In this document: one piece after another, positions 23,555 to 32,260 of the stretch | Position numbering within the stretch: the stretch's first letter is position 1 | Layout: each line of letters begins with the position of its first letter | Source of the DNA: Gulosibacter macacae | GTDB taxonomy: Bacteria > Actinomycetota > Actinomycetes > Actinomycetales > Microbacteriaceae | Direction of reading: 5' to 3' | DNA length: 64,000 bases | Assembly: GCF_003865375.1 (NCBI RefSeq) | Contig: NZ_RQVS01000002.1 | Span: forward strand, 62,001 to 126,000 | Translations under genes and position numbers: made by a program | Notes under the pieces: generated by a model | Told to the model about the DNA's origin: nothing | Databases searched by the model: none | The model's input: the letters and a program-made list of their open reading frames with translations, nothing else

Positions 23555-25125
23555 CTCGGCAGATTCGCATCCGCGGCCTCGCGGTTGACGGCCCCGATGG
23601 CCGTTCGTTCGTCAGTGAAATCGACGCGAGCATCCCGGTTGGTGGCACCGTCGCGCTCATTGGTGAGTCGGGGTCGGGGAAGACCCTCAGTGCGAAAACC
23701 CTCGTCGGGCTCTTGCCTGACGGGTTCACCGGTCGCGGACTGCTCGACATCGACGATGAGCAGATTGACCTGCGCGACGGTGGCGGCGACTGGCGCAAGG
23801 TGCGCGGTGGGCTCGTCACGCTCGTGTTGCAAGACCCATTCACGAGCCTCAGCCCGGTGCACCGCATTGGTCCCCAGATTGGCTGGACCCTCGATGCCCA
23901 CGAACCCACCCTCACTGATTCTGCGCGCGCGCAGCGCATTCGCGACGCGCTTGTTGAAGTGCGGCTCGACCCGAGCGTGGCGCGATCGTATCCCCATGAA
24001 CTCTCCGGTGGGATGCGGCAGCGTGCGGCAATTGCCGCGGCGCTCGCGGCGTCACCACGTCTGCTCATCGCCGACGAGCCCACGACCGCGCTTGACGCGA
24101 GCAACCAATCAGAGATTTTGGATCTGCTCGATCGACTCAAACGCGAACGCGGGCTGGGAGTGCTGCTCATCACCCACGACCTCGGGATGGTGCGCGATCG
24201 CAGCGATGAAGTGCTGGTGATGAATGCCGGTGAGGTGGTCGAGCGTGGCGCCACCGATGCTGTGCTCGCGAACCCGCAAGACGACTACACGCGATCGCTG
24301 ATCTCGGCAGACCCACTCATGGCGATTCGAACTGGTGGATTGACCGCGCTCGCGACCGCGGCCGTTGCCGCTACGGAGGTGCCGGTGCTCGCTGCCCATG
24401 GACTTGAAAAGTCCTTCGGCGATCGGCAGGTGCTGCGGGGTGTCGATCTCACCGCGCACGCGGGGGAGATTGTGGGCATCGTGGGGGAGTCAGGCTCGGG
24501 AAAGACCACGCTCGTGCGCTGTATCGCAGGCCTTGCTGCCGAGGATGCGGGCACCATCTCGTTCTCGGGGCACGCTGTGCGGCCTGGGCGCGCAGACCGC
24601 AAGCCCGAGCAGGCTCAGATCGTTTTTCAAGACCCCTATTCCTCGCTCAACCCGACGTTTACCGTGGGCCAGACGCTTGCCGAAGCGCTGAGTGTTGCGG
24701 GTCGGCCGCGAACCGATGCCGTCGAGCTACTTGCCCGCGTCGGACTCGATGAGTCTTTCCTGGAGCGGCGCCCGGCAAGGCTCTCGGGTGGGCAACGACA
24801 ACGCGTCGCCATCGCCCGGGCGCTGGCCGTACGGCCGCAATTGCTCATCTGCGACGAATCAGTTTCGGCGCTCGACGTCTCAGTGCAAGCCCGCATCCTT
24901 AATCTCTTGCGTGAGCTTCGGGATGAACTCAATCTCGCCATTGTGCTCATCTCCCACGACCTCGGTGTCGTGCTCTCAACCGCAGACCGAGTGCTCGTGC
25001 TCCGCGACGGGCAGGTAGTCGAAGAGGGCCGAACCCAGCAGGTCTTTGCGGAGCCCCAGCATCCCTACACCCAGACCCTGCTCGCTGCCGCACTCGGGAG
25101 CGACCACCAAGAGGAGCCGTCATGA
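23551..25125 (+). CDS. Fused double ATPase of a peptide-type ABC importer (DppD-DppF-like)
   Basis: 524 residues with two complete ATPase domains in one chain. Domain 1: Walker A GESGSGKT near residue 35, signature LSGGMRQR, Walker B LLIADEPTTALD. Domain 2: Walker A GESGSGKTT near residue 315, signature LSGGQRQR, Walker B LLICDESVSALD. In domain 2 the usual P after E is replaced by S (DESVSALD), as in several peptide importers. It energises the two permeases. ATGA overlaps occur at both ends, so it is made together with the permeases and the C39-like peptidase. Confidence 0.93.
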   Translation: MTRQIRIRGLAVDGPDGRSFVSEIDASIPVGGTVALIGESGSGKTLSAKTLVGLLPDGFTGRGLLDIDDEQIDLRDGGGDWRKVRGGLVTLVLQDPFTSLSPVHRIGPQIGWTLDAHEPTLTDSARAQRIRDALVEVRLDPSVARSYPHELSGGMRQRAAIAAALAASPRLLIADEPTTALDASNQSEILDLLDRLKRERGLGVLLITHDLGMVRDRSDEVLVMNAGEVVERGATDAVLANPQDDYTRSLISADPLMAIRTGGLTALATAAVAATEVPVLAAHGLEKSFGDRQVLRGVDLTAHAGEIVGIVGESGSGKTTLVRCIAGLAAEDAGTISFSGHAVRPGRADRKPEQAQIVFQDPYSSLNPTFTVGQTLAEALSVAGRPRTDAVELLARVGLDESFLERRPARLSGGQRQRVAIARALAVRPQLLICDESVSALDVSVQARILNLLRELRDELNLAIVLISHDLGVVLSTADRVLVLRDGQVVEEGRTQQVFAEPQHPYTQTLLAAALGSDHQEEPS

Positions 25126-26219
25126 CGTTTCGAGCGCTCGACGCCGTGAACTTAGATGCCGAAGCGCTGGCGGTCGCTGTGCCCTGGCTACCGGGCCCCT
25201 TTGCCGATGCCTGGTCACGTTCGCGTAAGCACTACCAGCCTCGCCTTTTGGTGAGTGACCGCGCCGTGGTGTTGGTGACGCAACGGCCAGCTACGGTGCA
25301 ACTCAAGGTGGTGGCAAGCGCCTGGGCGGCGGGATCGGGTGCAGAGGCGGTTGACGGCGTCGTGGCATTCGCGCGTGGCGAGGGCATGGCTCGACTGGTG
25401 TGGGAGGTGCCGATTCCGGAACCTGACGGCGAACGCGGTGCGGGCAGTGTGCATCCTCATGAACTCGAATCCTTACTCGAGGCATCTGGGGCAACCCAGC
25501 TGCGGATGTCATATGCGTCGGCACCAGGGTCGACCGGGGTACGCGGATGGGTGCATGACTTCAGTGACATCGGGCATGAGCAGCTGCCGTACTACGCGCA
25601 AACCACCGACTTCACCTGCGGCGCGGTGACGGCGCTGCTGGCGGTGAACCAACTCGACGATTCGGCTGGTTTGCAGGGGCGGTCTCGTGAACTCGATCGG
25701 GCGAACGAGCTCGCGTTCTGGCGGCGGGCGACGAACTTTCCTGCCGTTGACCCGCTGGGCCTTCTCGTCGAACTGCATGAAGAGGTTCGGGGCAGGGTCG
25801 GGCTCGAAGCCTGGATCAGCGTCGAGGGCCCAACGTTGCTCGAGTGGGTCGAGCCCGGGTTCGATCGCGACACCAAGGTGCTGCTACAGGAAGAATCAGC
25901 CCGGCAGGCGCTGGATGCAGGGCTTTCGGTGCATCGAGAATGGGTTGCAATCAGCGAAATCGCGCGTGAGGTGCGGGCCGGTGCCATGGTGATCATGCTC
26001 ATTGATGAGCGTCCGATGCATGACGACCCGACACCGCACTGGGTGCTGTGGCATGCCGTTGGTGATGGGCTGGTGTTGGTGCAGGATCCGTGGATCAACG
26101 CCGAAGAGGGTGAAACCTGGCTTGATGGTCACGACCTGGCGATCACCTTCGATGAGTTTGAGCGGATGGCGCGCTGGGGCGATCCTGCCTATCGGGCGTT
26201 CGTGGTGATTCGGCCATAG
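25122..26219 (+). CDS. C39-like cysteine peptidase, cytoplasmic, linked to a peptide importer
   Basis: 365 residues, no signal peptide. The second half is a papain-like C39 domain: Q160 and C166 in YYAQTTDFTCGAVTALLA, H306 in PHWVLWHAV and D322 in LVQDPW form the expected oxyanion Gln and Cys-His-Asp set. The N-terminal 140 residues are a separate domain of unknown type (FARGEGMARLVWEVPIP). C39 peptidases usually cut double-glycine leaders during export of bacteriocins; here the gene is the last of an import operon, overlapping the ATPase by ATGA, so the enzyme probably cleaves or deamidates something brought in. The 3' end overlaps the convergent monooxygenase gene by 77 bases. Confidence 0.8.
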   Translation: MTFRALDAVNLDAEALAVAVPWLPGPFADAWSRSRKHYQPRLLVSDRAVVLVTQRPATVQLKVVASAWAAGSGAEAVDGVVAFARGEGMARLVWEVPIPEPDGERGAGSVHPHELESLLEASGATQLRMSYASAPGSTGVRGWVHDFSDIGHEQLPYYAQTTDFTCGAVTALLAVNQLDDSAGLQGRSRELDRANELAFWRRATNFPAVDPLGLLVELHEEVRGRVGLEAWISVEGPTLLEWVEPGFDRDTKVLLQEESARQALDAGLSVHREWVAISEIAREVRAGAMVIMLIDERPMHDDPTPHWVLWHAVGDGLVLVQDPWINAEEGETWLDGHDLAITFDEFERMARWGDPAYRAFVVIRP

Positions 26220-27273
26220 AGCCGAGTCGCTTCACCGCACGCAGAGCAGCCTTGCGGCCCGCGCGCGTGGCGCCGATCGTCGAGGCAGACGAGGCATAGC
26301 CCACGAGCAGGATGCGCGGGTCCTTCACCACTTCCACCACATCATGGGTGCGCACACCGCCGCCCGGCTCGCGCAGGCGCAGGGGAGCGAGGTGATCGAG
26401 CGCGGGACGGAACCCGGTCGCCCAGAGAATCGCATCCGCCTGCACGCGCTTACCCGACTCGAACACCACCGCATCCGGTTCGATGTGGTCAATGCGGCCG
26501 TCCGAGACGAGGCGACCGCGCTCGCGGGCCGCGACATACGGCGGCCACTGCGGGATGCCGGTGTTGCGCACCACGCTGTGGGGCACGAGCCCTGCCGACG
26601 CGCGCTCATCGACGCGACGCTCGACGGCAATGCCCCATTTCTCGTCGAAGGGACGCTCGACCCAGTCCGGGTCGCGGCGGGTCGACCAGGTGGTTTCGGC
26701 ACCAGCCTCTTCAAGTAACAGGATGAACTGCACGGCCGAGAGTCCACCGCCGACGACCACGACATGCTGGCCGCGGAACTCCTCCGCATCCCAAAAATCA
26801 ACGGTGCGCAACTGCCGCCCAGCGAATGTGGATGCACCGCGAGTCGCGGGCACGAACGGTCGCGTCCAGGTGCCGGTCGCGTTGATGACGAGGCGGGAAT
26901 CCCAACTGCGGTTGCCGGCGCTGATGCGCAGCGGCGCATCCGGTTCGTCGCCGAGAGACTCGACGCTGTCAACGAGCACTGGGCGAATAATTGGGAGCTC
27001 GAACTCGCGCTCATAGGCGTCGTAGTAGCGCGTGACGACGGCGGATGAGGGTTCGTTCGGGTCAGGGGCGCCGAGGGGGAGGCCCGGCAGATCGTGAATG
27101 CCGTGGGCGTAGTCGAAGGTGAGGGCGGGCCAGCGATGACGCCAGGCTCCGCCCGGCCCCTCGTTGGCGTCGAGCACGACAAAGTCGCGCCATGGCTCGA
27201 GTCCGCGTCGGCGCAACCAATAGGCGGCGGTGAGTCCCGCCTGACCCGCACCGATGACCACGACCTGCAACAT
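26143..27273 (-). CDS. Flavin-dependent monooxygenase-like oxidoreductase (FMO/CzcO family)
   Basis: 376 residues. ATG 27273 is preceded by AGGAGG at good spacing. The FAD-binding motif VVVIGAGQAGLTAAYWLRRRG opens the protein, the NADPH-binding motif VVVVGGGLSAVQFIL lies near residue 170, and ATGFRPALDHL is the late ATG motif of the family. Such enzymes oxidise small nucleophiles or ketones using NADPH and O2 in the cytosol; the substrate is unknown. The basic tail (KRLGSMAESPRTPDRQ...) extends into the convergent C39 peptidase gene and may be dispensable. Divergent from the BCCT transporter, with ATGCG-AA-CGCAT at 27290-27301 in the shared promoter region. Confidence 0.85.
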   Translation of the reverse strand: MLQVVVIGAGQAGLTAAYWLRRRGLEPWRDFVVLDANEGPGGAWRHRWPALTFDYAHGIHDLPGLPLGAPDPNEPSSAVVTRYYDAYEREFELPIIRPVLVDSVESLGDEPDAPLRISAGNRSWDSRLVINATGTWTRPFVPATRGASTFAGRQLRTVDFWDAEEFRGQHVVVVGGGLSAVQFILLLEEAGAETTWSTRRDPDWVERPFDEKWGIAVERRVDERASAGLVPHSVVRNTGIPQWPPYVAARERGRLVSDGRIDHIEPDAVVFESGKRVQADAILWATGFRPALDHLAPLRLREPGGGVRTHDVVEVVKDPRILLVGYASSASTIGATRAGRKAALRAVKRLGSMAESPRTPDRQDRPSAPSAQTHRR

Positions 27274-27363
27274 TGTTGACCTCCTGTTCATGCGAACGCA
27301 TGAACGTCGCACTGTGTTCCCGCGCCGCGACCCGGAAAGTGCAGAGCAATTAATCTCGAAGGC

Positions 27364-29214
27364 ATGACCCCGCCGATTCAGAAAGAACCTGCCCGAATCC
27401 CAGTTCGTCACGTGCTCAGCGACTTGTCGCGTGGACTTGCCCGTGACGAGGGAGTGCATCCCGCGCTCATCCCCGGTATCGGCGTTGAAGACACCGGGCG
27501 CAAGTTCGCGACCAATCGTTGGGTATTCGCGATCGCTGCCGGCTTCGTCATTGCCTTCATCAGCTGGGGCATCGCCGACACCGCAGGGATGGGTGCGGTT
27601 GCGTCAACCGCGTTGCACTGGGTGTCGACCAACTTCGGCTGGTTCTTCTCACTCCTCACCGTGTGCGTATTCGTGTTCATGCTCGTGGTGGGCTTCGGGC
27701 CCTTCGGCGGCATTCGACTTGGCGCCGACGATGAAGAACCCGAATTCGGCCGCATGTCGTGGATCGCCATGCTGTTCTCTGCGGGCATGGGCATTGGGCT
27801 GCTGTTCTTCGGCCCCTACGAGCCGCTCGAGTACTTCCTCAATGTGCCGCCCGAGTTCGGTGTCGATGGCGGCAGCAGCGAGGCGATGCACTCGGCGATG
27901 GCACAGACCCTGTTCCACTGGGGTCCTATGGCGTGGGCCTACTACGCCCTCGTCGGCGGTGCGATCGCGTATGCCGCATATCGGCGCGGTCGTTCGCCGC
28001 TGATCTCATCGATCTTCGAGCCAATCTTCGGCGAACGCACCCGCGGTCCCCTCGGCGGTGCGATCGACGTGTTCGCGATTCTCGTGACCCTCTTTGGTAC
28101 GGCAGTTTCTCTCGGCATCGGTGCGCTACAGATTGGTCGCGGCATTGAGATCGTCGGTGGCATCGGCCCAGTGGGCAATGGCGTGATTATCGCAATCATG
28201 GCGGTGCTCACCTGCCTCTTCATTATTTCGGCGGTGTCGGGAGTGAAGCGCGGTATTCGCCTACTTTCGAACATCAACCTCGTCATCGCGAGCGCGCTTG
28301 GGCTGTTCGTCTTCCTGGCCGGGCCGACGCTCTTTCTGCTCAATTTCATCCCCGCGAGCGTGTTCGCCTTCATCGACGAACTCAGCACCATGCTCATGCG
28401 TTCGGCTGCTCAGGGACCCGACTCTGCGGCGTTCATGGAGACCTGGACGACGTACTACTGGGCCTGGTGGGTGTCGTGGACGCCGTTCGTCGGCATGTTT
28501 ATTGCGAAGATCTCGCGCGGCCGCACGCTCCGCGAGTTCGTGCTCGTCGTCATCGTGGTGCCGTCGGTGGTTTGCCTGGTGTGGTTTGGCACGTTCGGGG
28601 GCACGACGATGTGGCTCGAGTCGACCGGTCGAGCCGTTTCGGCGGCAGGCAACCCACAAGACGTGATGTTCGCCATGTTCGACCAGCTGCCGTTCGGCAT
28701 CGTGAGTTCAGTGATTGCGATGGTGTCGATCATCATCTTCTTCGTCACGAGCGCTGATTCGGCCTCGATTGTCATGGGGTCGATGTCGCAGAACGGTCGC
28801 CCGGTGCCGACGAAGTGGGTGACGATCGCCTGGGGCGTTGCGCTTGCCGGTATCGCGACGGTGCTGCTCCTTGCTGGTGGCCAGGATGCGCTTGATTCGT
28901 TGCAGGCGCTCGTCACGATTTCGGCATTGCCGTTTGCGGTGATCGTGTTCGGCATCATGTTTGCGTGGGGTCGCGACCTCGCCACTGATCCCTACATGCT
29001 GCGGCGCCGATTCGCCGAGGTCGCGATCGAAGAGGGCGTGCGGCGCGGCATTGCTGAGCACGGAGATGATTTCGTGTTCGAGTCAGGGCAGGTGGAGCCT
29101 GAGCAGGGCGCGGGTGCCTGGCTCGACACTGATGATCCGGCACTTACTGAGTGGTACACGGATGCGGTGGAATCTGCCGAGCAAGCCGAGCAAACCCAGG
29201 AGGCCGAGAAGTAG
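27364..29214 (+). CDS. BCCT family betaine/choline/carnitine transporter
   Basis: 616 residues with 12 predicted membrane helices. The family signature is present: GMGIGLLFFGPYEPLEYF (sodium and betaine site region) and TTYYWAWWVSWTPFVGMFIAKISRGRTLREFV with the aromatic Trp/Tyr box that holds quaternary ammonium groups. The hydrophilic N terminus (about 50 residues) and acidic C-terminal tail (ESAEQAEQTQEAEK) resemble osmosensing BetP-type transporters, although the C-terminal segment here is acidic rather than basic. It likely imports glycine betaine or a relative with sodium. The ATG has only GAAGG two bases before it, so the start is moderately sure. Confidence 0.92.
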   Translation: MTPPIQKEPARIPVRHVLSDLSRGLARDEGVHPALIPGIGVEDTGRKFATNRWVFAIAAGFVIAFISWGIADTAGMGAVASTALHWVSTNFGWFFSLLTVCVFVFMLVVGFGPFGGIRLGADDEEPEFGRMSWIAMLFSAGMGIGLLFFGPYEPLEYFLNVPPEFGVDGGSSEAMHSAMAQTLFHWGPMAWAYYALVGGAIAYAAYRRGRSPLISSIFEPIFGERTRGPLGGAIDVFAILVTLFGTAVSLGIGALQIGRGIEIVGGIGPVGNGVIIAIMAVLTCLFIISAVSGVKRGIRLLSNINLVIASALGLFVFLAGPTLFLLNFIPASVFAFIDELSTMLMRSAAQGPDSAAFMETWTTYYWAWWVSWTPFVGMFIAKISRGRTLREFVLVVIVVPSVVCLVWFGTFGGTTMWLESTGRAVSAAGNPQDVMFAMFDQLPFGIVSSVIAMVSIIIFFVTSADSASIVMGSMSQNGRPVPTKWVTIAWGVALAGIATVLLLAGGQDALDSLQALVTISALPFAVIVFGIMFAWGRDLATDPYMLRRRFAEVAIEEGVRRGIAEHGDDFVFESGQVEPEQGAGAWLDTDDPALTEWYTDAVESAEQAEQTQEAEK

Positions 29215-29232
29215 CTCCTGACGATGCGGTTT

Positions 29233-29259
29233 CGAAGGGTGCCGCTCAGCGGCCCTTCG
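29233..29259 (+). terminator. Terminator of the BCCT gene
   Basis: CGAAGGG-(TG)-CCGC-TCA-GCGG-CCCTTCG, a stem of 11 pairs with a two-base bulge, 18 bases after the stop codon. Confidence 0.7.
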
Positions 29260-29297
29260 GACCACGCGCCCAACCGCCTCGGCCTACCCTCGAGTCC

Positions 29298-30371
29298 ATG
29301 ACCGAATCCCAAGAATTCGACCAGGTGCTATTCGACCGCCGCGGCCCCGGCGGTCGACTCGGCGTCATCACGCTCAACCGGCCGAAGCAACTCAACGCGC
29401 TCACCTACGCAATGATTCGGGCGATTGCGCGCCAGCTCGACGACTGGCGCGACGACGACACGCTTGAGCAGATCGTGCTCGTCGGTGCTGGCGATCGGGG
29501 CCTGTGCGCCGGGGGCGATATCGCCGAGATCCGCAGCGACATTGTCGAAGGAGATGGCGGCATTACCGCCGACTTCCTCGCCGACGAATACCGCCTCGAT
29601 GCCTCGACAAGCGACTACCCGAAGCCCTATATCGCGATCATGGACGGCCTCACCTTCGGCGGTGGCGTCGGACTCTCAGGGCACAGCACTCGCCGCATCG
29701 TGACGGAGCGCTCGCAGATCTCCATGCCCGAAACTGCGATCGGATTCACACCAGACATCGGGGGTACCTGGCTCCTCAGTCGGATGCCCGGGCAGACCGG
29801 CCTCCACACTGCGCTCACGTCGGCCCGGCTCAGTGCTGGTGACGCGATCGCGACCGGCTGGGCCGATCACTTTGTGCCGCGTGACGACCTCGATGCGCTC
29901 CTCACTGCGCTCGAAACCGAACCGGCCGACGGCGCGATCGCGCGATTTGCGCAGGAGCCGCCTGTCGCCCCCATCCTCGCCGAACGGGCCTGGATTGACG
30001 ACGCTTACAGCGCGGCGACGGCGAGCGAAATTGTCGCCCGTCTCGACGAACTCGGCGAAACGCATCCGGGTGCTAAGGATGCGGCAGTCAAGATACGCCG
30101 TGCCTCGCCGACCGCGATCGCCGCGACGCTTGAACTCGTGCGCCGGAACCGCGAGGCAAGCGAACTTCGCGCGGCCATCGACCTCGAGTACCGGGTGGGG
30201 ATGCGACTGGTCTTCGCCCACGACTTCCTCGAGGGGGTGCGGGCGCTCGTCGTCGACAAGGACAAGTCGCCGAAATGGCAGCCGGCCACGCTCGCCGAAG
30301 TTGACCAGGAGCGCATCCGCCTTCTCTTTGCACGCCAGGATGCGTTTGAAATTGACTGGCGGCAAAGTTAG
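29298..30371 (+). CDS. 3-hydroxyisobutyryl-CoA hydrolase (enoyl-CoA hydratase/isomerase superfamily)
   Basis: 357 residues, the length of HIBCH proteins rather than of simple hydratases (about 260). Key segments are LNRPKQLNALTYAM, GLCAGGDIAEIRSD (oxyanion hole), MDGLTFGGGVGLSGHSTRRIVTERSQISMPETAIGFTPDIGGTWLL, and a C-terminal domain ending in RLLFARQDAFEIDWR. In valine catabolism the enzyme frees 3-hydroxyisobutyrate from its CoA thioester in the cytosol. ATG 29298 gives the family's usual start; no clear ribosome site was seen. It is isolated: no other valine-pathway genes are nearby. Confidence 0.88.
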   Translation: MTESQEFDQVLFDRRGPGGRLGVITLNRPKQLNALTYAMIRAIARQLDDWRDDDTLEQIVLVGAGDRGLCAGGDIAEIRSDIVEGDGGITADFLADEYRLDASTSDYPKPYIAIMDGLTFGGGVGLSGHSTRRIVTERSQISMPETAIGFTPDIGGTWLLSRMPGQTGLHTALTSARLSAGDAIATGWADHFVPRDDLDALLTALETEPADGAIARFAQEPPVAPILAERAWIDDAYSAATASEIVARLDELGETHPGAKDAAVKIRRASPTAIAATLELVRRNREASELRAAIDLEYRVGMRLVFAHDFLEGVRALVVDKDKSPKWQPATLAEVDQERIRLLFARQDAFEIDWRQS

Positions 30372-30467
30372 CGGAAGACAAAGAACACCGGGTCATTCCA
30401 CAGGAAAGCTGGGTGGAGCCGCATATTCGGAAGATTTTCCGGAGAAGCTCCGCGTCTTTATCGTCTT

Positions 30468-30502
30468 TTGCGCGATGGGCAAACTGTATACGATTTCGTA
30501 TA
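30468..30502 (+). promoter_or_regulatory. Promoter and operator of the first MHS transporter gene
   Basis: A -35 TTGCGC (30468-30473) and -10 TACGAT (30489-30494) are spaced by 15 bases. The -10 is embedded in the perfect palindrome TATACGATTTCGTATA (30487-30502). The same arrangement and nearly the same palindrome occur in front of the hpa operon at 59318-59353. Repression by the GntR protein encoded at 57095-57778 is inferred. Confidence 0.65.
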
Positions 30503-30560
30503 GCACATAGTCCACACGACACGTGTGTGCACTGCGCCCCGACAAAGGAGTCCCCAGCTC

Positions 30561-32000
30561 ATGACCCAAACCACCCCTGCCGACGAGCGCCGTCTCGCCG
30601 GCGAGCGACGCCGCATCATCGGCTCAGTCGTTGTCGGTACCACCGTCGAGTGGTATGACTTTTTCGTTTACGCCTCGGTCGCCGGCATCGTGTTCTCGAA
30701 GGTCTTCTTCGGCCCGGCCACCGAAGGTAACGAGGGCCTCGGCGCGATCTTCGCGTTCCTCACCGTTGGTATCTCATTCCTCTTCCGCCCGCTCGGTGCC
30801 TTCCTCGCCGGCCACTACGGCGACAAGATCGGCCGCAAGCCGATGCTCGTGATCACGCTGCTCCTTATGGGTGTGGCCACGACGCTCATCGGCCTCCTCC
30901 CCACCTACAACGGCACCCCGGGTGACTGGTTCGGCGGCATCGGCGTCGCAGCCCCCATCCTGCTGCTCCTCCTGCGCGTCCTCCAGGGCATCTCGGCCGG
31001 TGGTGAATGGGGCGGCGCGGTGCTGCTCGCAACTGAGCACGCTCCCACCGAAAAGCGCGGCCGCTTCGGCATGTTCCCGCAGCTCGGTGTGCCGTTCGGC
31101 ATGATCCTTGCCTCGGGCATGGTGGCCCTCGTCACCGCACTCACTGGCGACAACTTCGCCGTGTGGGGCTGGCGCATCCCGTTCCTCTTCTCGGTCGTGC
31201 TCGTGGTCGTCGGCTTCATCGTCCGCTCGTCGGTCGAAGAGTCGCCGGTCTACAAGGAGATCGCCGACGTACAGAAGCAGGAATCGGCCCCGATCGTCAC
31301 CCTCTTCCGCAAGCACGGCCTCACCGTGGCCCTGCTCGCAGCCCTGTTCATTGGTAACAACGCCGCGGGCTACATGACCACCGGTGGTTACATCCAGCGC
31401 TACGCGACGAACAAGGAAACCGGCCTCGGCATGGACATCACCTTCGTCATGCTTGCGGTGCTCGGTGCCGCCGCCATGTGGGCGCTCGTCACCTATATTG
31501 CCGGTCACATTGCCGACCGCATCGGCCGCAAGAAGACCTTCCTCATCGGCTACGGTCTGCAGCTCGTCACCGTGTGGTTGCTGTTCGCGATGGTGCAGAC
31601 GGCCAACCCGGTCATGGTGGTGATGGGCCTACTCATCTACGCCATCCCGCTCGGTCTGCAGTACGGCCCGATTGCCGTTTGGTACGTCGAGTCGTACCCG
31701 GCGTCGGTGCGCTTCTCGGGTGTCTCCATTGCCTACGCACTCGGCGCCATCGTCGGTGGCGCGTTCGCGCCGACCATCGCCGAGTGGCTCATGCAGACCT
31801 TCGGCAACGTCTACGCGATCTCGACCTACCTCTTCATCGCAACCCTGATCAGCCTCGCGGCCGCGATCATCCTCAAGGACCGCACGGGCATCCCGCTCAC
31901 GCACAAGTTCGAGGAGCAGGGCGGTTTCCAGACCTGGAAGCCCGGCGACCCGACGCAGGAAGAGCTCGCCACGGCGACCTCCCCCTTCCGCAGCATTTAG
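30561..32000 (+). CDS. MHS family MFS transporter (organic/aromatic acid:H+ symporter), copy 1
   Basis: 479 residues, 12 membrane helices. ATG 30561 has AAAGGAG in front. The family signature lies at the start (GTTVEWYDFFVYASVAGIVF); the loop after helix 2 is GHYGDKIGRKPMLV; GGEWGGAVLLATEHAP is the typical helix 4 to 5 motif. Members (ShiA, KgtP, ProP) bring in carboxylates with protons. The promoter shares an operator-like palindrome with the homoprotocatechuate operon, so a hydroxyphenylacetate-type aromatic acid is the best guess for the substrate. It is about half identical by eye to the next gene and probably arose by tandem duplication. Confidence 0.9.
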   Translation: MTQTTPADERRLAGERRRIIGSVVVGTTVEWYDFFVYASVAGIVFSKVFFGPATEGNEGLGAIFAFLTVGISFLFRPLGAFLAGHYGDKIGRKPMLVITLLLMGVATTLIGLLPTYNGTPGDWFGGIGVAAPILLLLLRVLQGISAGGEWGGAVLLATEHAPTEKRGRFGMFPQLGVPFGMILASGMVALVTALTGDNFAVWGWRIPFLFSVVLVVVGFIVRSSVEESPVYKEIADVQKQESAPIVTLFRKHGLTVALLAALFIGNNAAGYMTTGGYIQRYATNKETGLGMDITFVMLAVLGAAAMWALVTYIAGHIADRIGRKKTFLIGYGLQLVTVWLLFAMVQTANPVMVVMGLLIYAIPLGLQYGPIAVWYVESYPASVRFSGVSIAYALGAIVGGAFAPTIAEWLMQTFGNVYAISTYLFIATLISLAAAIILKDRTGIPLTHKFEEQGGFQTWKPGDPTQEELATATSPFRSI

Positions 32001-32028
32001 GGGCAACACACCCCAGTGCAGCACCCGG

Positions 32029-32061
32029 ATGCGGGCGAAACCTTCACGGTTTCGCCCGCAT
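32029..32061 (+). terminator. Terminator after MHS transporter 1
   Basis: Perfect 14-bp stem ATGCGGGCGAAACC / GGTTTCGCCCGCAT with a 5-base loop, followed by TTGCGG. Confidence 0.88.
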
Positions 32062-32140
32062 TTGCGGTTTGGACGACGAACTCAGCAACGTTCTTCGGCA
32101 AACCCGTGAATGATGCGGAATTCTCCGGAATAACTTACTG

Positions 32141-32187
32141 ACCGTTCGGTAGTGATCTACTGTCAGTACATCGGACGATGTCGTCCG
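32141..32187. promoter_or_regulatory. Inverted repeats upstream of MHS transporter 2
   Basis: ACCG-TT-CGGT at 32141-32150 and the perfect CGGACGA-TG-TCGTCCG at 32172-32187 lie 70-120 bases ahead of the start codon. Possible operators; the sequence is unlike the palindrome before copy 1, so the two transporters are probably regulated separately. Confidence 0.45.
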
Positions 32188-32260
32188 GCGCAGCATCCTG
32201 ATCCCCGCCCTCACGGGCACGCTGCACCCCCACCCCGCATTCAAGACACTGGAGTCCTGC

